The notes beneath the pieces were generated by a model, which did not search any database, had not been told where the DNA came from, and saw only the letters and a list, made by a program, of their open reading frames with translations. This document shows positions 14,640 through 18,612 of a stretch of 18,612 bases of DNA, one piece after another. Where the stretch lies: positions 1 through 18,612 of the forward strand of contig VGBY01000009.1 of assembly GCA_016870295.1 (NCBI GenBank), written 5' to 3'. This DNA is from Actinomycetota bacterium. GTDB lineage: Bacteria > Actinomycetota > Acidimicrobiia > Acidimicrobiales > Ilumatobacteraceae. The position numbers were made by a program, and so were the translations under genes. Every line of letters begins with the position of its first letter. The stretch's first letter is position 1.

Positions 14640-15695
14640 ATGTCATCAGTGCAACTCACCAAGGCCACCCGACAGTTCGTCGGCATGAACCATCCCGCCG
14701 TCGACGCCGTTGACCTGCGTGTCGAGCACGGTGAGTTTCTCGTGCTCGTCGGGCCGTCGGGTTGCGGCAAGTCGACGATGTTGCGCATGATTGCCGGACT
14801 CGAGTCGGTCGACTCCGGCTCGATCAGTATCGGCGACCGGGATGTCACCGATCTCGCCCCGAAGGATCGCAACATTGCGATGGTGTTCCAGAGTTACGCG
14901 TTGTACCCGCACATGACGGTGGCTGAGAACATCGGCTTCAACTTGAAGATCAACAACGTCGACAAGGCCGAGATCAAGCAGCGCGTCGAAGAAACTGCCC
15001 GGATGCTCGATCTCTCCGACCTACTCGAGCGCAAGCCAGCCAAACTCTCCGGCGGTCAGCGCCAGCGTGTCGCGATGGGGCGCGCAATCGTGCGCAAGCC
15101 CGAGGTCTTTCTCATGGACGAGCCGCTCTCCAACCTCGACGCAAAACTGCGCGTGCAGACGCGTACACAAGTGGCCGAACTGCAGCGCCAACTTGGAATC
15201 ACCACCATCTACGTCACCCACGACCAGGTTGAAGCCATGACGATGGGTCACCGCATCGCAGTACTGAAGGACGGAATCCTGCAACAGGTCGCAGCGCCAC
15301 AAGAACTGTTCTCCAAGCCGGTGAATCTCTTCGTCGCTGGGTTCATCGGTTCACCAGCGATGAACTTGATTGAAAGTGTCCCGACGAATGGCTCGGCATC
15401 GTTCGCTGGTGCGAGCGTTGCCGTCAATGGTTCGCCGGCAAAGGTGATCGTCGGTGTGCGGCCTGAAGGGCTCGATGTCGCAAGCGAAGGTCAAGCAGGA
15501 ATCGTCGAATTCGTCGAGGAGCTCGGGAGCGACTCGTTCGTGCACTGCACGCTCGACACGCCGAACAAGGAACGCATCATTGCCCGCGCGCCAGGCCTCT
15601 CACGAATTGCGAGCGGTTCGCGCATCTCACTGCGAGCCAAGCCAGGTTCGCTGCATGCCTTTGACGCAGTGAGCGGCTTGCGAGTCTCGGCGTAG
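14640..15695 (+). CDS. Carbohydrate ABC transporter ATP-binding protein (MsmX/UgpC type)
   Basis: This is the cytoplasmic ATPase expected to drive the MalFG-type permeases encoded on the other strand. It has 351 residues from ATG 14640, with GGAG five bases upstream. Motifs in order: Walker A GPSGCGKST (38-46), Q-loop VFQSYALYPHMTV, signature LSGGQRQRVAMGRAI (from 136), Walker B FLMDEP (Asp160-Glu161), D-loop NLDAKLR and switch His in YVTHDQVEAMT. The C-terminal regulatory domain has GSPAMNLIE and VGVRPEGLDV, normal for the sugar-importer class. An upstream frame extension to 14505 overlaps the regulator gene and is spurious. It is followed by galT after 5 bp. Such ATPases often serve several sugar importers, so it could also energise others encoded elsewhere. 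Confidence 0.93.
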   Translation: MSSVQLTKATRQFVGMNHPAVDAVDLRVEHGEFLVLVGPSGCGKSTMLRMIAGLESVDSGSISIGDRDVTDLAPKDRNIAMVFQSYALYPHMTVAENIGFNLKINNVDKAEIKQRVEETARMLDLSDLLERKPAKLSGGQRQRVAMGRAIVRKPEVFLMDEPLSNLDAKLRVQTRTQVAELQRQLGITTIYVTHDQVEAMTMGHRIAVLKDGILQQVAAPQELFSKPVNLFVAGFIGSPAMNLIESVPTNGSASFAGASVAVNGSPAKVIVGVRPEGLDVASEGQAGIVEFVEELGSDSFVHCTLDTPNKERIIARAPGLSRIASGSRISLRAKPGSLHAFDAVSGLRVSA

Positions 15696-15700
15696 GTCAC

Positions 15701-16567
15701 ATGACGCAGGACGTTCGCACCGACCCGTGGCTCGGCACGCTGACGCACGTTGTCGCATCACGCCAGAACCGCCCGAACCTTCCGTCAACGGGTTGCCCAT
15801 TCTGTGTCGGTGGGCTGGAGGCGCCAGAACCGTACACGGTGAAGGTGATCCCCAATCGCTGGCCTCCGATGCCCGGCAATCGCTGCGAAGTCGTGCTGTA
15901 CACGAGCGACCACGACGCGCGCCTCAGCACGCTCGATCCCCACAACATGCAGGAGTTGGTCGACGCGTGGGCAGAACGCACGCATGCGCTCGGTTCGCGC
16001 GATGACATCGACTACGTGCTCATCTTCGAGAACTCCGGTCGTGCGGTGGGTGCGACGATCGATCATCCACACGGGCAGATCTACGCATTCGACCATGTCC
16101 CTGATCGTCCGCGCAAACGCATCGCTGCGGGATGGAAGCCCGACCCGACCAGCGATCGGTTGATCGTCGAACATGCGGGATGGGCCGCGACGGTTCCCTA
16201 TGTGTCGCCGTATCCACTCTCCGTGGAGATTGCTCCGAGTGAGCGGGTGCCGGATCTGACTGCGATGTCGACGGCCCAGCGCCGTGCATTCGGCGAAATC
16301 TTGCAGAACGTGCTGCGCCGCATCGAAACCCTGCACGGTGAGCCTGCGCCCACGATGATGTGGTTCAACCAACGCCCGACCGTCGCTGGCAGTAAGGCCC
16401 GCGAGATTGATGGCGTCAACGACTCGTGGTTCAACGTGGAGATCGTGTCGCCGTGGCGTGCGCCGAATGTGATGCGTTACATCGCTGCAGCCGAAGTCGC
16501 CACGAACGAGTACTTCATCCCCGTGGTGCCCGAGGATTTGGCGTCGCGACTGCGCGCCGCTACGTAG
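15701..16567 (+). CDS. galT: Galactose-1-phosphate uridylyltransferase
   Basis: GalT swaps galactose-1-phosphate with UDP-glucose to give UDP-galactose and glucose-1-phosphate in the Leloir pathway. The protein has 288 residues, shorter than the E. coli enzyme (about 348). It has the CPFC zinc-type pair (Cys32, Cys35), RCEVVLYTSDHDARLS, FENSGRAVGATIDHPHGQIYA with HPHGQ at 122-126 (nucleophile His124), and WFNVEIVSPWRAPNVMRY near the C-terminus. This wording is like actinobacterial GalT. It starts 5 bp after the ATPase gene and is probably translated with it. Its stop overlaps the convergent lgt stop. Other nucleotidyltransferases of the fold are possible, but the alpha-galactosidase nearby supports GalT. 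galK and galE are not in the window. Confidence 0.88.
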   Translation: MTQDVRTDPWLGTLTHVVASRQNRPNLPSTGCPFCVGGLEAPEPYTVKVIPNRWPPMPGNRCEVVLYTSDHDARLSTLDPHNMQELVDAWAERTHALGSRDDIDYVLIFENSGRAVGATIDHPHGQIYAFDHVPDRPRKRIAAGWKPDPTSDRLIVEHAGWAATVPYVSPYPLSVEIAPSERVPDLTAMSTAQRRAFGEILQNVLRRIETLHGEPAPTMMWFNQRPTVAGSKAREIDGVNDSWFNVEIVSPWRAPNVMRYIAAAEVATNEYFIPVVPEDLASRLRAAT

Positions 16568-17393
16568 TCTCTGGCGCGGAGTCACTCGTCGCAGGCGAGG
16601 AATCGTTGCGCGAACGCGACATCACGAGCACAACGACAGCCAACACAAGGACACCGACCGACACCCACTGGTTGAGCCGCAATCCACCGGCCGCCTTCGC
16701 GGTGTCGATGCGCAGGCCCTCCACGAAAAATCGCAGTAACGAATACCCCGCCGCATAGACGGCGAACAACCGCCCAGGCGCGAGGGTGACTCGGCGATCA
16801 ACTTGCAGCAACATCACGACGAGCAACAGACATCCGAGCGACTCATACAAGAACGTCGGATGAAACAGCGTGCCGAGCTCGTAACCCTTCGGTAGGTGTC
16901 GAGCGTCGATCTCCAAACCCCACGGCAGACTCGTCGGACGACCGAACAATTCCTGGTTGAACCAATTGCCCCACCGTCCAATCGCTTGTGCGAGTGGAAT
17001 TGCCGGGGCAGCAATCGTCAGCACCTGACGTGCATTCAGCCCGCGACGCTTGGCGACCCAGAGACCCACCACGGTGCCGAGTACGAGGCCGCCATAGATA
17101 CCCAGACCGCCCTGCCAGATTTTGAATGCATCGAGATACCGGCCGTCGAATCGATCCCAATCGGTGATCACGTGATACAACCGCGCACCAACGACACCGG
17201 CCGGCACCGCCCAGATTGCAATGCTGCTCGCATCGTCGCGCGTGCCCCACTGGCGCGACTCGAGTCGACGACCCACCAGCCATGTCGCGGCAACCGCACC
17301 GAGCGCGATCATCAATCCGTACGCATTCAGACGCAACGGACCAATTTCGAGCGAACCTGACGACGGACTCGGAATCGAGGCGAGCCAACTCAT
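16560..17393 (-). CDS. lgt: Prolipoprotein diacylglyceryl transferase
   Basis: Lgt transfers diacylglycerol from phosphatidylglycerol to the lipobox cysteine of prolipoproteins, the first step of lipoprotein maturation, in the cytoplasmic membrane. It has 277 residues from ATG 17393. Seen: LNAYGLMIALG in the first membrane segment, GARLYHVITDW, GGLGIYGGLVLG, and the Lgt signature GRWGNWFNQELFG from residue 139 (Arg140, Asn143, Glu148). HPTFLYES follows and RFFVEGLRID lies near the C-terminus. Several hydrophobic segments run throughout. A longer frame to 17507 lies antisense to the M48 protease gene and has no family similarity. Its start codon overlaps the divergent protease start, and its stop overlaps galT. 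Two clear Lgt substrates are encoded in the window (1239-2330 and 12152-13462). Confidence 0.95.
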   Translation of the reverse strand: MSWLASIPSPSSGSLEIGPLRLNAYGLMIALGAVAATWLVGRRLESRQWGTRDDASSIAIWAVPAGVVGARLYHVITDWDRFDGRYLDAFKIWQGGLGIYGGLVLGTVVGLWVAKRRGLNARQVLTIAAPAIPLAQAIGRWGNWFNQELFGRPTSLPWGLEIDARHLPKGYELGTLFHPTFLYESLGCLLLVVMLLQVDRRVTLAPGRLFAVYAAGYSLLRFFVEGLRIDTAKAAGGLRLNQWVSVGVLVLAVVVLVMSRSRNDSSPATSDSAPETT

Positions 17394-18312
17394 GGTCCTC
17401 ACGCTAGGTTCACCAAGGGTGACCAGCCGTTCACAAAGCATTGATTGGTCGGCGTTCACCGGTTTGACCGGCATCATCGCCCTCGTGCCTGCGTGGTTGC
17501 TCACCACGACGGTGCTGTGGTTGCCGTTCTGGTGGTGGGGCGATGTGCGCTACTGGCTGTTCGTGCTGTCGTTCTTCTCGTTGTTCATCGTGTTGTTCTC
17601 GCGGCCCGTGCAGCGCTTCGTCTTGTTACGACTGCTCGGGGCACGCCTCCCGAACTCCCGCGAGAAGGCGGTGCTCGATGCGGCGTGGCTCCCAATCGTG
17701 CGACGCAACTCACTCGACCGTCGGCGATTCGTGCTGGCCGTCGTCGATACCGACTCGTTGAACGCGTTCGCCTGCGGCGGACATCTCGTGATCGTGTCGT
17801 CACAGGCAATCGAACAACTCGACGACGCACAACTATCAGGGGTTATGGCTCACGAGTTGAGTCACCATCTCGGCCTGCATACCGTCACGCTCACGATTGC
17901 CCAGTGGATGATCCTCCCCATTACGTTGCTGGCCCGCACGGGAATGAAATTGCGTGCGATTGCTGAGGCGGCGACGGTCGCATTCGTCCGCCGCATTCCC
18001 CTGCTGCACGCACTCGGGCTCTTCTTCGCGGCGTTCCTGCACGTGGTGTCGTGGTTGTTGATGTTGAACGTCTCGCTGGCAACGTCACTCGGTAACGCCG
18101 CCAGTCGGGCCACTGAATTCCACGCCGATCGTCGCGCCGCCCAACTCGGCTTCGGTAACCAGTTACTGGCGGCGATGCGCGTATGGGAATCCGCCTCGCC
18201 TCAACGCGAACGACCCAGCATGTGGGAGCGTGTCTTTGCCTCGCATCCGCCGATGCGTGTACGCATCAACAAACTGGCGGCGTACCTGCGATCGCGCGGT
18301 GTAGCACGATGA
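17392..18312 (+). CDS. M48-family membrane zinc metalloprotease (HtpX/BlaR-like domain)
   Basis: This is a membrane-embedded peptidase of the M48 fold. From ATG 17392 it has 306 residues. Two hydrophobic segments (about 20-45 and 50-70) precede the catalytic domain. The zinc site is HELSH at 154-158, in VMAHELSHHLGLH, with the third ligand Glu242 in TEFHADRRAAQLG. Two more hydrophobic stretches lie between these motifs. SHPPMRVRINKL near the end is typical of M48 proteins. GTG 17419 is an alternative start nine codons later. The open frame continues upstream to 17221 but only antisense to lgt. Its stop overlaps the lnt start as ATGA. The substrate is unknown; membrane-protein quality control is a family-based guess, and the position between lgt and lnt suggests a link to lipoproteins. 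Confidence 0.85.
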   Translation: MVLTLGSPRVTSRSQSIDWSAFTGLTGIIALVPAWLLTTTVLWLPFWWWGDVRYWLFVLSFFSLFIVLFSRPVQRFVLLRLLGARLPNSREKAVLDAAWLPIVRRNSLDRRRFVLAVVDTDSLNAFACGGHLVIVSSQAIEQLDDAQLSGVMAHELSHHLGLHTVTLTIAQWMILPITLLARTGMKLRAIAEAATVAFVRRIPLLHALGLFFAAFLHVVSWLLMLNVSLATSLGNAASRATEFHADRRAAQLGFGNQLLAAMRVWESASPQRERPSMWERVFASHPPMRVRINKLAAYLRSRGVAR

Positions 18313-18612
18313 GTGAACCGACACCACACTCGACGAAGGCATCGCGAAGCGTCGCGCAGTACGCGCTGGCATCGCTCGCTGGTGTTCTCGTCGCAGTCGG
18401 GCTGCCACCGCTCGGCTGGTGGCCGACGATGCTCGTCGGCATCGCGCTCTATGTGGTTGTGGTCGAACGCGCCGATCGGCGAGCACGCACACAGTTCGGC
18501 CTGGCCCTCGTCTTTGCCTGGTCGTGGTTGGCACCGGCGATGGGATGGATGTGGCAACTCGTGCCGGGTGGTTTTGTCGTTGCCCCGTTGCTCTTTGCGC
18601 TCGCCCACGGCG
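18309..18612 (+). CDS. lnt: Apolipoprotein N-acyltransferase, N-terminal part
   Basis: Lnt adds the third acyl chain to the N-terminal cysteine of mature lipoproteins. Only about 101 codons are in the window. They show a short polar start, a hydrophobic segment ending GLPPLGWWPTMLVGIALYVVV, close to the conserved PP-x-GWWP-like start of Lnt proteins, and then GLALVFAWSWLAPAMGWMW. The catalytic nitrilase domain would lie beyond the window, so the call rests on the membrane part plus the context next to lgt. The ATG overlaps the protease stop by four bases (ATGA), so translation is coupled. In some mycobacterial genomes Lnt is fused to a glycosyltransferase domain; that cannot be checked here. 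Confidence 0.8.
   Translation, partial: MSEPTPHSTKASRSVAQYALASLAGVLVAVGLPPLGWWPTMLVGIALYVVVVERADRRARTQFGLALVFAWSWLAPAMGWMWQLVPGGFVVAPLLFALAHG

Noticed and set aside
15785..16585. 266-codon open frame on the minus strand
   Set aside because: It is antisense to galT and crosses the end of lgt. The plus-strand frame carries HPHGQ and CPFC, so the other is a shadow.
17408..17459. Three copies of GTTCAC near the lgt/protease start region
   Set aside because: Spacing is irregular (21 and 25 bp), the hexamer is short, and most of it lies inside the protease coding frame. Not enough to call an operator.
1..18612. CRISPR array, insertion sequence, prophage, tRNA or rRNA
   Set aside because: No regularly spaced long repeats, transposase or integrase motifs, terminal inverted repeats, or tRNA/rRNA-like sequence were recognised in reading both strands by eye. 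A tRNA or Rfam scan was not possible.

Overview
The window looks like a high-GC, gene-dense actinobacterial chromosome. A freshwater or marine Acidimicrobiia-like lineage is my guess, but there is no rRNA to confirm it. The arguments are an actinobacterial-type IlvD, IdeR/DtxR-type iron boxes, an actinobacterial GH36 alpha-galactosidase with a short SDCND motif, GTG starts, and a GatCAB amidotransferase. I see no mobile element, CRISPR array, tRNA or rRNA. Almost all bases are coding. The longest non-coding stretch is about 240 bp (13463-13701).

Layout. (1) 1-1123, minus: the N-terminal two thirds of ilvD (Fe-S dihydroxy-acid dehydratase), cut by the window edge. (2) 1124-1238: a divergent control region with a TTGACA promoter covered by two iron boxes 21 bp apart. 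(3) 1239-4926, plus: a ferric-iron ABC importer (lipoprotein binding protein, double permease, ATPase). (4) 4905-8115, minus: gatC-gatA-gatB, converging on and overlapping the iron ATPase gene. (5) 8127-16567: an alpha-galactoside uptake and use cassette built around a bidirectional control region. On the minus strand it has a binding lipoprotein, two permeases and a cytoplasmic GH36 alpha-galactosidase. On the plus strand it has a DeoR-family regulator, an MsmX/UgpC-type ATPase and galT. (6) 16560-18612: lgt (minus), then divergently an M48 zinc metalloprotease and the start of lnt (plus), which is a lipoprotein maturation and membrane quality-control locus.

How the parts fit. Sugars carrying alpha-galactosyl groups would be captured by the lipoprotein, imported by the two permeases and the divergently encoded ATPase, hydrolysed inside the cell by the alpha-galactosidase, and the galactose passed to the Leloir pathway through GalT. 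galK and galE are not in the window. The DeoR-type protein probably senses a sugar phosphate and acts on 10-bp-spaced TGTGCG-like repeats between the two arms. Both binding proteins are predicted lipoproteins, so they are substrates of Lgt and Lnt encoded at the end of the window.

The least ordinary signals are regulatory: the tandem iron boxes; an intrinsic-terminator-like hairpin with a T tract lying inside the first codons of the sugar permease gene, followed by a second hairpin beside a Shine-Dalgarno-like AGGGGAG; and the decamer repeat clusters. I found no convincing evidence for a wholly new biological system.
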